In this document: positions 21,341 to 33,614 of the stretch, in pieces | Layout of the letters: the number at the start of each line of letters is the position of its first letter | Position numbering within the stretch: position 1 is the stretch's first letter | NCBI GenBank assembly: GCA_030248195.1 | Contig: JASAND010021126.1 | Location: forward strand, 1-64,000 | Direction of reading: 5' to 3' | Source: Trissonchulus latispiculum | Taxonomy: Eukaryota > Nematoda > Enoplea > Enoplida > Ironidae | DNA: 64,000 bases | The notes under the pieces: model-generated | Told to the model about the DNA's origin: nothing | The model's database searches: none | What the model saw: only the letters and a program-made list of their open reading frames with translations | Translations under genes and position numbers: made by a program

Positions 21341-22220
21341 TGTCATTAATCATACAGGTAAAGTCATTGATCATGAGTGCAGATGACTTTCAAGTTATTG
21401 TTGGCCAATTTTTCCTTTAGCTAGAACATTGCTTATTTTTAGGACACAATATTGTAAGCTTAGATTTTAACACATTCTTATCACATTATTTACTTTGCCT
21501 ACGTATTTAACTAGTTAGTTAACTTACCTAATTAGTGTCTATTAATTGAATGTCTATTACAAGTAAAGTTGAAAGTACGTAAATTAGTAAATTAACATTT
21601 TCAAACTTTTAGTTACCTGTCGAAAATTGTTTTCCAATGATGGCAATATTACTTGTCTACCGTAGCATCGTATACATAAAAAACGATTTTTCATTTTTTA
21701 TGTAAAAAGAACACTTTTTCTTGCCTCCTATTGATTTTCTTTTAACAACTGGACCTTTTTGTACTAACCTTGAAGCAATAAACCTAATAAACACCTAAAG
21801 AAGACCATATTGTTAGTTTACGTACTTCAGATGACATTGTAGTAAATAATGCGTCTTTCAAATAAAGTCTCATCGTTCGCGTATAAAAGTCACAAAAATC
21901 GTGACATAACGTTTTCCGTTAACGTAATGTCCGGACATTTTTGTGACTTTACGTTAACGGAAACGTACTGTCACAAAAGTGTCCGGACATTACGTTGGTG
22001 TGATTTGGACATTGGTGTGACATTACGTTGGTTGGTTAGGTGTTCAACCGCCTCAGATTTGTGACTTTACGTTATCGCATGGACTTTACAAAAGTTCAAT
22101 GGTTAAGACATATTGTCTAAAATGTGATGATTAAATATCTTACCAGTCTCCACAAAGTTATCCATGATTGAACAAAATGTAAAGTGAACAAATCTGGTGA
22201 TGCGAAAGTGTCGGTAACAT
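21341..22220. repeat. left arm of a long inverted repeat
   Basis: This arm is the reverse complement of 25395-26144 and of its tandem copy at about 28188-28938. Matches include GTCATTAATCATACAGGTAA at the outer edge and ATGCGAAAGTGTCGGTAA at the inner edge. It is rich in ACGTAA and self-complementary motifs such as GTCCGGACATTACG. The left arm has about 130 bp extra, which also occurs in direct orientation at about 24056-24175. Confidence 0.75.
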
Positions 22221-22259
22221 GATATACACAATATATATACACATGATATACATATACAC

Positions 22260-23111
22260 AATGATTATGTTCTGACTCCTGTAGATAAAGCAAATCAAAA
22301 CATAGCTATTATATGTAAACAATTTTACATACACCAAACCCTCAATGAACTAGGACTACTAAAAGACAAATCAGACACGTATATCACTACATCCAATACA
22401 CTCCCAGAAATTACAGATAAAATTACCAATTACTACAAATCAAATAATATACAACTAGGAGATAATACACAACTACCGCACATGTACCTAATTCCCAAAT
22501 TTCACAAAACCCCAATAAAGTTTAGGACTATTATTGCTAGCAAACATGCACTTACGAAACCGCTATCTATCATTATTGACAATGCACTAAAACTAATATC
22601 AACTTCGAGATTCCGTTATGGAAAAATGGCAAAAACTTATTTAAAAATAAATCCGTATTGGGTAATAGGTAGCAGCCAGCCTATCCTAACTACTACATCA
22701 AAAATCAATGAAAAATCAGCTGCAAAAACGATAAATACATATGACTTCACTACTTTGTATACAAACCTTCACCATTCTACGATATGCAGTAACTTAGAAA
22801 ACCTAATACATAAAACTATGAGGCACCCTATGCATAAAAACAAGCTACGAGTTAGATGGGGAACCACTAAAAATACGAAAGACATTATTACATCAAATTT
22901 ACTATGTCAACATATAAAATTCCTCTTGGATAACCTATATTTCAGCTGCGGAAACTATACCTTTAGGCAAACCATAGGAATACCTATGGGTAGTAACGCT
23001 GCGCCATCTATAGCAAACTTAGTTTTACATAACATGGAATATACATACATCACTAAGAACAAAGGGATTGGTATAGAGTATCGATCGGATTGGTATATAA
23101 TTCTTCTTTGA
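22260..23111 (+). pseudogene. Penelope-type reverse transcriptase fragment
   Basis: The frame is open from about 22260 and contains, in order, VDKANQNIAIICKQFY, MYLIPKFHKTPIKFRTIIAS, YDFTTLYTNL (catalytic motif A aspartate) and GIPMGSNAAPSIANLVL (motif B). This order and wording match Penelope-like element reverse transcriptases. The frame ends at 23109-23111 before the YxDD motif and any GIY-YIG endonuclease, and no N-terminus is visible, so it cannot encode an active enzyme. It sits between the long inverted arms. Some other RT group with the same signature is not excluded. Confidence 0.7.
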
Positions 23112-23171
23112 AAGTGAAAAGGGAAAATGGAACAAAATAAAAAGTATGATCTACTAAACATTAAACACTCT

Positions 23172-23270
23172 TGTAATTTTCTTGTAATCCCGCTTGTCGG
23201 GTGTTGTAATTCCGCTTGTCGGCTGTTGTAATTCCGCTTGTCGGCTGTTGTAATTCCGCTTGTCGGCTTC
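23172..23270. repeat. 22-bp tandem repeat x 4
   Basis: Four copies of GTTGTAATTCCGCTTGTCGG plus two bases, the first copy slightly divergent, follow the RT fragment directly. Confidence 0.8.
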
Positions 23271-24339
23271 ACCTCAACTACTACTAATTAAGATGTTAAC
23301 TCAAACTTTATGTTCGAACCATGGCACTGTACTAACATCTTTAACATAAGCAGAGTTAAAAACGTGGAAAATTAGATTCATACCTTTTTCTTAGTGGTTT
23401 AGAACGGAATGAATCAGGTCTCACTGAGGCTGGCCCGACCAGTAAATATCGCAAATAGTGAGAAGTGTGATCATATGATTCTCATTTACTGGATCCCTCT
23501 GATGATGACTCGTTCCGGTCCTATCCCACTCTGGCTATAAGACCCGTTAATCAATTTTAGTATAGCTACTCACCCTAAATGTTTAATTCTGCCATCCTAA
23601 TTGTCACAATCTAGTCAGAGTCTAAGGGATTAGGGCCGAAAGACTCTGAATTTTCTACTTAACCTTAGATGCTAATTTCGTGACCCACTATCCCATTCAC
23701 CCTACTTGTACAATGCACCTCATTTCTATAATTCAGCGGTTGTGTTATACCATGACGGAAGGTTCAATTGCAGATTCAGGGAATTTTGACAGATCTGCCT
23801 CAGCAGCTAGCGAGGAATATATGTAAGTATATACATATTTCAAACCACACGGTTACTGGTTCGTATTCAAATTAGCATTGATACTGCGCTAAATCTTTAT
23901 CCCCTCTTTTCTTTTACGTTGTCGCATGGACATTACGTTGAATAGTTGTGACTTTGTGACTTTACGTTGACTTGGTCAGAGTATGCAATTTAGCGCTAAA
24001 ATGAACGTTTTGAAGCCCGAAACACAACAGTGCGTGTGTTCTGAGTGTTTTAAACGGGTGCGTAAATAGTTCGTAAATTAGTTAAGTAACATTTTTAAAC
24101 ATTTAGTTACCTGTCGAAAATTGTTTTCCAATGATGGCAATATTGCCTATCCACCTTTAGCATCGTATACATAAAAAATTTCCTTAACAACTAAAATATT
24201 TCCTTTTCTTGCCTCATATGGAATTTCTTCTAACATCTGTACTTCAGATGACATTGGTAGTAAATAAGTTTACATAAATTTGTTTAACATGTAGTTAATT
24301 ACTATGCAATGATTTAACTAATTAATCGCAACTTTTCCT

Positions 24340-24725
24340 TTATCTGCAGCCTCATAGGAATAACATACTGAGGAGCCAAACCAGTCTTAAAATTTTCTTT
24401 CCCTGTTAGTTACCTTTTTCTGGGCTCATAAGAACATACTGAGCAGCCAAACCTGTCTTAGAATTTTCTTTATCCCTGCAACCTGCTTGATCCAACATTT
24501 CTTTTCCTGTTAGCTGCCTTTCTGCAGGCACATAGGAATAACATACTGAGGAGCCAAACCTGGCGTCTAATTTTCTCCCCCTGTTAGCTGCCTTCTAGCA
24601 GGCTCAGGCTCATATGAATAACACACTAAGAAGCCAAACATGTCTTCTAATTTTCTCTCCCTGTTAGCTGCTTTTCTGTAGGCTCATATGATTAACATAT
24701 TGAGGAGCCAAACCTGTCTCCCAAA
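24340..24725. repeat. 75-85-bp minisatellite
   Basis: Five to six imperfect units each carry AACATACTGAGGAGCCAAAC followed by TCTAATTTTCT and CTGTTAGCTGCCTTTCTG. The array is present again in the second tandem unit at about 27135-27520. Confidence 0.75.
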
Positions 24726-25394
24726 CCTTACTTTTACCGCTGGATTAACACCTGCCAACTGTCTCAACGAAATTATTGCAGTAAACATGAGATAGCGTTT
24801 AGTTAATCAGCATAAACTGAAAATATGTAATGAAAATTTTGTGACAGTGATTACGTAAGATTGGTAATAGTTATAACAATAACGATAATAATAACGTGTC
24901 TACGTAATAAGCAAACATTGAACTAACTTCGGTCACCTATTGGTAATTATTAAACAGTCAGTTAATTAGACATAATTAAATTTCACTAGAATTTCTGGGC
25001 TAAAAATATGTAATGAAAATTTTGTAACAGTGATTACATAAAATTGCGAACATATATTCCATTAATGTTGGTGTCGACGTAATAAGCAAACAGTGAAATA
25101 ACTTCGGTCACCTATTGACAGTTATTGGTTAACTGTTTAGTTAGTAACAAATTAATTAAATTTGACAATGAACCTTTGTTTAAAATGTGTGTGTAGTGAA
25201 AATATTGTGACAGCAATTACGTGAAATTGGGAACATTAGGTTTCTAGGGGTGCGCGGTCATTTGCTGAATATTTGATGTACATTTCTGAATGCAAGAGTT
25301 GCAAATTTTCATAGTGTATTTTTTATGAAACCTAGCACAAGAATGCTGCAAAGTTGAGACATCAACATTTTGTCAAGATTATTAACCACTTTTA

Positions 25395-26144
25395 CCGACA
25401 CTTTCGCATTACCAGATTTGTTCACTTTACATTTTGTTCAATCATGGATAACTTTGTGGAGACTGGTAAGATATTTAATCATCACATTTTAGACAATATG
25501 TCTTAACCATTGAACTTTTGTAAAGTCCATGCGATATCGTAAAGTCACAAATCTGAGGCGGTTGAACACCTAACCAACCAACGTAATGTCACACCAATGT
25601 CCAAATCACACCAACGTAATGGCCGGACAATTTTGTGACAGTACATTTCCGTTAACGTAAAGTCACAAAAATGTCCGGACATTACGTTGCCTGGCCAACG
25701 TAATGTCCGGACATTACGTTAACGGAAAACGTTACGTTATGTCACGATTTTTTGTGACTTTTATACGCGAACGATGAGACTTTGTTTGAAAGACGCATTA
25801 CTTACTACCAATGTCATCTGAAGTACGTAGACTAACAATATTACCTTCCTTAAGTGTTCATTAGATGTATTCCTTCAAGGTTAGTACATAGGTCCAGATG
25901 TTAAAAGAAATTCAATAGGAGGCAAGAAAAAGCTAGGTAAGTAGACTAATTAGGTAAGTAGACTAACTAGTTAAACACGTAGGCAAAGTAAATAATGTAA
26001 TAACAATGTGTTAAAATCTAAGCTTAGAATATTGTGTCCTAAAAATAAGCAATGTTCCAGCTAAAGGAAAGATTGGCCAACAATGACCTTGAAAGACATC
26101 TGCACCCTTGACTAATGGCTTTACCTGTATGATTAATGACCCTA
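25395..26144. repeat. right arm of the long inverted repeat
   Basis: It is the reverse complement of 21341-22220, from TACCGACACTTTCGCAT to CCTGTATGATTAATGAC. With the left arm it encloses the RT fragment and part of tandem unit 1. Confidence 0.75.
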
Positions 26145-26504
26145 TTTCTCCTCCAAAGATACACCTGTACAAAGTGCGGTCATTTGTCCTCTCCTATACT
26201 ACTTGCAGTATTTATGTGGCGGTCAAATATCGACAAAGAACGCTGGAGGTTATGTGTTAAGCAGCGGTTGCAACTTGCTGTCCTTAATCCCAAACCTTAT
26301 TATGTAATTCATATTTATTTTACACGCCAGTTTATGCTTATGTACATTCTGCCTACGAAGACTCATATGTATATGCAATCGACGAAGGAACACTTTTTGT
26401 TCGTGTTTCTATTTGAACATTTTAGTTTGGATACTAAAAAAGGTTCAAGAACAAACGTGTCGATGTCTTTCTACATTCAAATAAAGCATTGCTACTTTGA
26501 TTAA
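26136..26504 (+). CDS. 122-codon frame, function unknown (copy 1)
   Basis: The frame holds a CTKCGH motif and many F/Y/H residues but no recognised domain. AATAAA at 26480-26485, just before the stop and followed by T/G-rich DNA, suggests that this is the 3' end of a transcribed unit and that the frame may be incidental. The duplicate at 28930-29298 differs by one residue, as expected from recent duplication and not evidence of selection. Confidence 0.25.
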   Translation: MTLFLLQRYTCTKCGHLSSPILLAVFMWRSNIDKERWRLCVKQRLQLAVLNPKPYYVIHIYFTRQFMLMYILPTKTHMYMQSTKEHFLFVFLFEHFSLDTKKGSRTNVSMSFYIQIKHCYFD

Positions 26505-26709
26505 CTCTGGTTTCTGTCTTTGGTGATGATCCCCTTATCATTGTATGTGACTATAGAACTGGTTAAATTGGCCAGATGTACTTCATATCTCAAGATGCCC
26601 GGATGAGTTGACCGGGCGCCATATGATCTGTCATGCCCTAAATATCTCATTGGTGCTAGATCAGGTCCAAATTGGGTCCAATACGTCGTGTCGTATGAAA
26701 CAGGCACAA

Positions 26710-29503
26710 TTCTTTTACGTTGTCGCATGGACTTTACGTTGAATAGTTGTGACTTTGTGACTTTACGTTGACTTGGTCAGAGTATGCAATTTAGCGCTAA
26801 AATGAACGTTTTGAAGCCCGAAACACAACAGTGCGTGTGTTCTGAGTGTTTTAAACGGGTGCGTAAATAGTTCGTAAATTAGTTAAGTAACATTTTTAAA
26901 CATTTAGTTACCTGTCGAAAATTGTTTTCCAATGATGGCAATATTGCCTATCCACCTTTAGCATCGTATACATAAAAAATTTCCTTAACAACTAAAATAT
27001 TTCCTTTTCTTGCCTCATATGGAATTTCTTCTAACATCTGTACTTCAGATGACATTGGTAGTAAATAAGTTTACATAAATTTGTTTAACATGTAGTTAAT
27101 TACTATGCAATGATTTAACTAATTAATCGCAACTTTTCCTTTATCTGCAGCCTCATAGGAATAACATACTGAGGAGCCAAACCAGTCTTAAAATTTTCTT
27201 TCCCTGTTAGTTACCTTTTTCTGGGCTCATAAGAACATACTGAGCAGCCAAACCTGTCTTAGAATTTTCTTTATCCCTGCAACCTGCTTGATCCAACATT
27301 TCTTTTCCTGTTAGCTGCCTTTCTGCAGGCACATAGGAATAACATACTGAGGAGCCAAACCTGGCGTCTAATTTTCTCCCCCTGTTAGCTGCCTTCTAGC
27401 AGGCTCAGGCTCATATGAATAACACACTAAGAAGCCAAACATGTCTTCTAATTTTCTCTCCCTGTTAGCTGTTTTTCTGTAGGCTCATATGATTAACATA
27501 TTGAGGAGCCAAACCTGTCTCCCAAACCTTACTTTTACCGCTGGATTAACACCTGCCAACTGTCTCAACGAAATTATTGCAGTAAACATGAGATAGCGTT
27601 TAGTTAATCAGCATAAACTGAAAATATGTAATGAAAATTTTGTGACAGTGATTACGTAAGATTGGTAATAGTTATAACAATAATAATAACGTGTCTACGT
27701 AATAAGCAAACATTGAACTAACTTCGGTCACCTATTGGTAATTATTAAACAGTCAGTTAATTAGACATAATTAAATTTCACTTGAAAATCTGGGCTAAAA
27801 TATGTAATGAAAATTTTGTAACAGTGATTACATAAAATTGCGAACATATATTCCATTAATGTTGGTGTCGACGTAATAAGCAAACAGTGAAATAACTTCG
27901 GTCACCTATTGACAATTATTGGTTAACTGTTTAGTTAGTAACAAATTAATTAAATTTGACAATGAACCTTTGTTTAAAATGTGTGTGTAGTGAAAATGTT
28001 GTGACAGCAATTACGTGAAATTGGGAACATTAGGTTTCTAGGTATGGGCACGGTCATTTGCTGAATATTTAATGTACATTTCTGAATGCAAGAGTTGCAA
28101 ATTTTCATAGTGTATTTTTTATGAAACCTAGCACAAGAATGCTGCAAAGTTGAGACATATTCAAAATTTTGTCAAGATTATTAACCACTTTTACCGACAC
28201 TTTCGCATTACCAGATTTGTTCACTTTACATTTTGTTCAATCATGGATAACTTTGTGGAGACTGGTAAGATATTTAATCATCACATTTTAGACAATATGT
28301 CTTAACCATTGAACTTTTGTAAAGTCCATGCGATAACGTAAAGTCACAAATCTGAGGCGGTTGAACACCTAACCAACCAACGTAATGTCACACCAATGTC
28401 CAAATCACACCAACGTAATGGCCGGACACTTTTGTGACAGTACATTTCCGTTAACGTAAAGTCACAAAAATGTCCGGACATTACGTTGCCTGGCCAACGT
28501 AATGTCCGGACATTACGTTAACGGAAAACGTTATGTCACGATTTTTTGTGACTTTTATACGCGAACGATGAGACTTTATTTGAAAGACGCATTACTTACT
28601 ACCAATGTCATCTGAAGTACGTAGACTAACAATATTACCTTCCTTAAGTGTTCATTAGATGTATTCCTTCAAGGTTAGTACATAGGTCCAGATGTTAAAA
28701 GAAATTCAATAGGAGGCAAGAAAAAGCTAGGTAAGTAGACTAATTAGGTAAGTAGACTAACTAGTTAAACACGTAGGCAAAGTAAATAATGTAATAACAA
28801 TGTGTTAAAATCTAAGCTTAGAATATTGTGTCCTAAAAATAAGCAATGTTCCAGCTAAAGGAAAGATTGGCCAACAATGACCTTGAAAGACATCTGCACC
28901 CTTGACTAATGGCTTTACCTGTATGATTAATGACCCTATTTCTCCTCCAAAGATACACCTGTACAAAGTGCGGTCATTTGTCCTCTCCTATACTACTTGC
29001 AGTATTTATGTGGCGGTCAAATATCGACAAAGAACGCTGGAGGTTATGTGTTAAGCAGCGGTTGCAACTTGCTGTCCTTAATCCCAAACCTTATTATGTA
29101 ATTCATATTTATTTTACACGCCAGTTTATGCTTATGTACATTCTGCCTACGAAGACTCATATGTATATGCAATCGACGAAGGAACACTTTTTGTTCGTGT
29201 TTCTATTTGAACATTTTAGTTTGGATACTAAAAAAGGTTCAAGAATAAACGTGTCGATGTCTTTCTACATTCAAATAAAGCATTGCTACTTTGATTAATT
29301 CTGGTTTCTGTCTTTGGTGATGATCCCCTTATCATTGTATGTGACTATAGAACTGGTTAAATTGGGCAGATGTACTTCCTATCTCAAGATGCCCGGATGA
29401 GTTGACCGGGCGCCATATGATCTGTCATGCCCTAAATATCTCATTGGTGCTAGATCAGGTCCAAATTGGGTCCAATACGTCGTGTCGTATGAAACAGGCA
29501 CAA
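26710..29503. repeat. tandem duplication, unit 2 (2.8 kb)
   Basis: Direct copy of 23909-26709, including the minisatellite (about 27135-27520), the inverted-repeat arm (about 28188-28938) and the 122-codon frame (28930-29298) with its AATAAA at 29274-29279. Confidence 0.88.
28930..29298 (+). CDS. 122-codon frame, function unknown (copy 2)
   Basis: Second copy of the frame at 26136-26504, with one substitution (T to I near the C-terminus). The same poly(A) signal overlaps its end. Treat as non-coding unless transcript data show otherwise. Confidence 0.25.
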   Translation: MTLFLLQRYTCTKCGHLSSPILLAVFMWRSNIDKERWRLCVKQRLQLAVLNPKPYYVIHIYFTRQFMLMYILPTKTHMYMQSTKEHFLFVFLFEHFSLDTKKGSRINVSMSFYIQIKHCYFD

Positions 29504-31059
29504 TGACGGGGAATCTGATGATATTTCGTGCTTGCACCATTGATACAACTGATATCGGCCCATCAGGTGAGAGTTGTAAAATACTTCCACTTTGTATGAT
29601 TTGACATTAGCGTTGTGCTTTGGCTGGTGGGGCAAATCCTTGCCAGTTGGCTTGGGCCGCCGTTGGCTGGCCAATGGCCGACTGTTGGCCAAGCTCAAAT
29701 TTACTAATTTTGTGTGTCGACTGTCTTGCAAAATTAAATTTTACTGTATACTATTGTGTACATTAACATTAGATACATTACTGCAGAGTCTCAGTTTACC
29801 TACATAAAATATTGACCTTAGCTCCAGCATTTCGATACATCTGTACTCATTTATTAGTTGTTAGCTTTACTTATCAATAAAACTTGCTAATTGCATGCAA
29901 ATTTTAATTGTGCTAGCACCTCAGTTTTTTAGGTTTGTCTAGTGGTCTGGTCAACGTCTCATCAATTCATTGTAGCAAAATCAAAAATCCTCCAGCAAAA
30001 GTAAATCAGAATCATTGCTGATTGGTACTTTGTTTGCAAAAACTATTTTGAATAAAGTTTATTTAAGGTTCTGGTTTCCTTTCGGGTATTTTTGACTCAT
30101 ACGGCCTTAATCTTCTACGTAAATGGCTAAAACGTACGAAATAACCTATTTCCGTACTCTAACATTCTCGGACCAGTCCCGGGCCAAAAGATAAGAAAGT
30201 TTTGGTTTTTGGCCTTAGGCTCCCAGTAAGTAGGCAAGACACGAGATTGGTTGTTATGGCTGGAAAGAGGACACGAAAATGAACATTTTTACTCTTACAA
30301 GCGCTATCTGCAGTAGTTAAGTCACTATAAGCAAAAAACTGTTTTGAGGGTCAAAAAATGGCTATTTTTGAGGAAATCAGTTTTTTCAAGATTACTGCCA
30401 CATGTTAAGGACAAAGTTGGCTTATTTATACTCAATCGATACATCTTCCAAATGCCCATTTTATGAATGCGTGTTAGCCGTACTTTATTGCTTTAAACTA
30501 GAGATTTGGCCGAAAAACGATTTTGGCAAAACTGCGACTATTTTGTTTCGAACATCGATTTCTCAAAAACTAGTCGACAGATTTCGGAGATTTTTTCCAG
30601 AATTGAAATTTGCATTTCTGCGGAGGGACGTTTTTCTTGGTTTGGGCTAAAACGTATCGAGTATCAAGAAAACTCAATGCGAAGTTGCGAAATTTCGTGT
30701 TACCTTGCATTTAGCTGATTTTCTCGAACGTTAAGACATGCAGATCCAAATCCAAAAAACGTCCCTCGGCCCATATGTCCTTCATATAGCGGCACATAAA
30801 GAATTTTTTGCCTATTCTTCAGTTTTGAGAAATCGATGTTAAAAATTTTCGGTCGATATTCAGCCTGTCAGATGTCAGTGTGTTAGAAAATTTTTGCTAA
30901 TTTTTTGCTAATTTTGCTAGTTTCTGAAGCTCGTGTGGTTACGCATAATAAGCTTTAAAACGATGTATAAAGCTCTTTCCAACTCCCAAAAATGCGAAAG
31001 TTATAGCGTTTCAAAAAATCATCACAAAAGCACTACACAAAAGGAAACCAGCACCTTAA
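29504..31059. other. no gene seen; TTGGC-rich patch
   Basis: A cluster of TTGGC/GCCAA words (GCCGTTGGCTGGCCAATGGC) lies at about 29614-29700 and recurs at 31.99-32.14 kb. The remainder has only short frames. Confidence 0.45.
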
Positions 31060-31935
31060 GGGGGGGGGGCTACTTGGGTCAAAAATTTTACCCTCACCAA
31101 TTTCGCTCAAATTGTGCTTATTGATACCCCTAGGGTCTACACAATCCATTGAAATTTGAGATGATTTCGTCCAGGAATAGAAAAGTTACAGTCATTCAAA
31201 ATTTCCAATTTTTATTGAAAATGGCCCAAAATCGGAACTTTAAATTTTTCGATTCTGTCAACGATAACTTACTTAAATCAAAACCGTTCGAAACGTTCTA
31301 TAGCTCAGCTTGAAGCAAAATACAATAGCTAAAACTTGTCGAAGAGCGTTTTTCAAATATCGGCTTCAAACTTTTGTAGTAATCGCTTCTGTGAGACAAC
31401 TCCAAAAAATGGTCAAAATCTGACATTTTCGAAAATTTTCAACCTTTACAAATATGCACAATATCTACATCAATCGATAGCTTTTTGAATTCTCAGAAAC
31501 TTTTCTTCTTGGCACAATCCTCCATTTTGTAGGTATTTCAAGTTATCGGCCAAAAACCATATCTTCGGGATTTTTCAATTCCTGTGTTTTTGGGGTTGTC
31601 TCACAGAAACAATTACTACAAACGTTTGAAGCCGAAACTTGAAAAAAGCTCTTCCACAAGTTTTAGATATTGTATTTAGCTTCAAACTGAGCTATAGAAC
31701 GTTTCGAACGGCTTTGATTTGAGTAAGTTATCGTTGACCGAATTGAAAAATTTAAAGTTCCGATTTCGGGCCATTTTCAATAGGAATTGGAAATTTTGAA
31801 TGACTAACTTTTTTATTCCTGGGCGAAATCATCACAAATTTCAATGGATTGTGTAGGGCCCTAGGGAGTATCAATAGGCACAATTTGAGAGAAATTGGCG
31901 AGGGTAGAATTTTTGACCCAAGTAGGCGGCCCCCC
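31060..31935. mobile_element. foldback element with about 340-bp arms, TAA duplication
   Basis: The arms run from a G tract followed by CTACTTGGGTCAAAAATT inward to GTGAGACAACTCC and are mirrored on the right. TAA flanks both sides (31057-31059 and 31936-31938). The centre contains ATTTCAAGTTATCGGCC, also found near 12.35 kb. No transposase is present. Confidence 0.82.
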
Positions 31936-31984
31936 TAAGTTGACGAACAATTGAGCACGGTAGACGAATAAGAATAGTAAATTC

Positions 31985-32140
31985 CAGCTAGCCAACGTTA
32001 GCAAATAGCTAAAGAACGGCCAATGGCTTACGGCCAACCAACGCCAACAGCCAACCAGCGGCCAACAGCCAATCAGTTGGCCGTTGGTTGGTGGCTGTCG
32101 CCCGGCCAAGGGCCATTGGCCTGCCAACTTCAGACGCCGG
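31985..32140. repeat. GGCCAA/TTGGCC repeat cluster
   Basis: At least a dozen GCCAA or TTGGC words occur in both orientations within 150 bp (ACGGCCAACCAACGCCAACA, CAGTTGGCCGTTGGTTGG). Paired TTGGC...GCCAA words resemble nuclear-factor-I half sites, but it may simply be a decayed simple repeat. Confidence 0.5.
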
Positions 32141-32186
32141 CCGAGCAAAGCTAACCATTGAAAATTTTCCCAACTAGGAAAAAATC

Positions 32187-32788
32187 CCAACACTATTTTT
32201 CATAATTTTCTTCTATGTATTAGAAGAAGAGTAAGCCACTATAGAGCTACTCTTCATGTCATTGCGTAACGTAACCGACCAGAATACGCGAATGTTCCCC
32301 CGTTTGGGGGGGGTCGTCAGCAGCCAATCAGATTGTAGAAACCCCCCCCCCTATTCTAAAATGGGTCCCCATGGGGGGGGGGGGTCGCTGAAAGAGGTCC
32401 CGTTTGGGAGGGGGGTCGCCAACAGGCAATCAGAATGAGCCTAACTTAGCCTGCTTGAGCGACCCCTCCCCTAAACGGGGACCCTTTGTGCAACTAAGCT
32501 GAAACTACCGTAACCCTCTGCTCCACCCCCACCTCCCACCAAACTGAGCGGGGTTTCTGCAATCTGATTGCCTGTTGACCACCCTCCCACCAACGGGGAC
32601 CTCTTTTCGGCTACCCCCCCCCCCCCACCAAGCAGAGGGAGGGTATGCTTTGTCGACCTGATCGACCCCCCCCCCAAAGGGGAAACATTCGCGTATTGTG
32701 GTCGGAGCACCGTTACGCAATGCCAAGAAGAGCAGCCCTCTAGCGGCTTACTATTCTTCTTAATAATAGTGCAATTATACACTCTTGG
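32187..32788. mobile_element. degenerate GTTTGG-type foldback element
   Basis: The outer arms (AGAAGAAGAGTAAGCCACT; ATTGCGTAACG; ACGCGAATGTTCCCCCGTTT) match the better preserved element at 55381-56104. G/C-tract units occupy the centre, and the right end reads ACACTCTTGG. The left terminus is decayed, so its position is approximate and no clear duplication is seen. Confidence 0.65.
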
Positions 32789-33061
32789 TAATACAGGTGG
32801 GTGTAAGGGGGTCTGCGCAGCACTCTGGAATCCATATTGGCCTGGTGCCAACTATGTAATTATAGGTCCGCAAGGGGTAAAATGGTTACCATCGTAAAGT
32901 ACTCGAATACTACTACAGGTACCACCATTGATTCGAATTCGAAACTTCATTTTTGCATTAAGCGATAGCTACCGTGCGTTTGTTTTTATCTTGGTAAATA
33001 AATCTTTTTGAAAATATATTCTACGGTTAAATATCTGAACGATGTAATTTGGCCAAGAGTC

Positions 33062-33614
33062 TATTAAAGGAAGAGTGAGACACTCGGCCCTTCCCAGCGC
33101 TTTAAGCTTGAAATATGCTTGGTATCGAAATAGTCCGAAATTTCGGAGTGGGGATACCACTTACCGTTGTTAACCATGAGTTTAGATGCGTTTGAACTGA
33201 AACGCATCTGACTGGCTAATCGCCTACCTTAGGTTAATTTACGTGTATAAGCGGACCCCCCGAGATCTCGGGGGGGGGTCCTACTATCACGTACAGATTT
33301 GTAAAAGCGTGTAGCTCTTCACTGATTGGTTGATTTCTAACGGCATAAGAGCTAAGCGCTTTTACAGACTTGTACGTGTAACTTCGCTCCCCCTCCCCCG
33401 AGATCTCCGGGGGGGGTCCGCTTATACACTTAAATTTGACATAAAGCAGGCGATTACCCAATCATATGCGTTTTAGTTCAAACGCATATACACGTATAGT
33501 TAACAACGGTAAGTGGAACTACCCCCCCCCCCCCAAGATTTCGGCATTAATGTACCGAGCATATTTTAAGCTTAAAGCACTAGGAAGGGCCGGGTGTCTC
33601 ACTCTTTCTTTAAT
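33062..33614. mobile_element. foldback element with G-tract subterminal repeats
   Basis: Ends TATTAAAGGAAGAGTGAGAC and GTCTCACTCTTTCTTTAATA are inverted. The match continues inward through AAGCTTGAAATATGC, ACCACTTACCGTTGTTAAC, GTATAAGCGGACCCCCCGAG and their complements. No coding sequence. Confidence 0.75.

Larger units (their letters stand above)
23909..26709. repeat. tandem duplication, unit 1 (2.8 kb)
   Basis: The unit runs from TTCTTTTACGTTGTCGCATG to GAAACAGGCACAA and is repeated immediately at 26710-29503 with few substitutions and small indels. It contains a minisatellite, two to three copies of a roughly 180-bp repeat (GTAATGAAAATTTTGTRACAGTGATTACRTAA region, about 24785-25240), the right arm of the long inverted repeat, and a 122-codon frame with a poly(A) signal. 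Confidence 0.88.

Noticed and set aside
23172..23270. Possible CRISPR repeat (22-bp direct copies)
   Set aside because: Copies are contiguous with no spacers; a simple tandem repeat.
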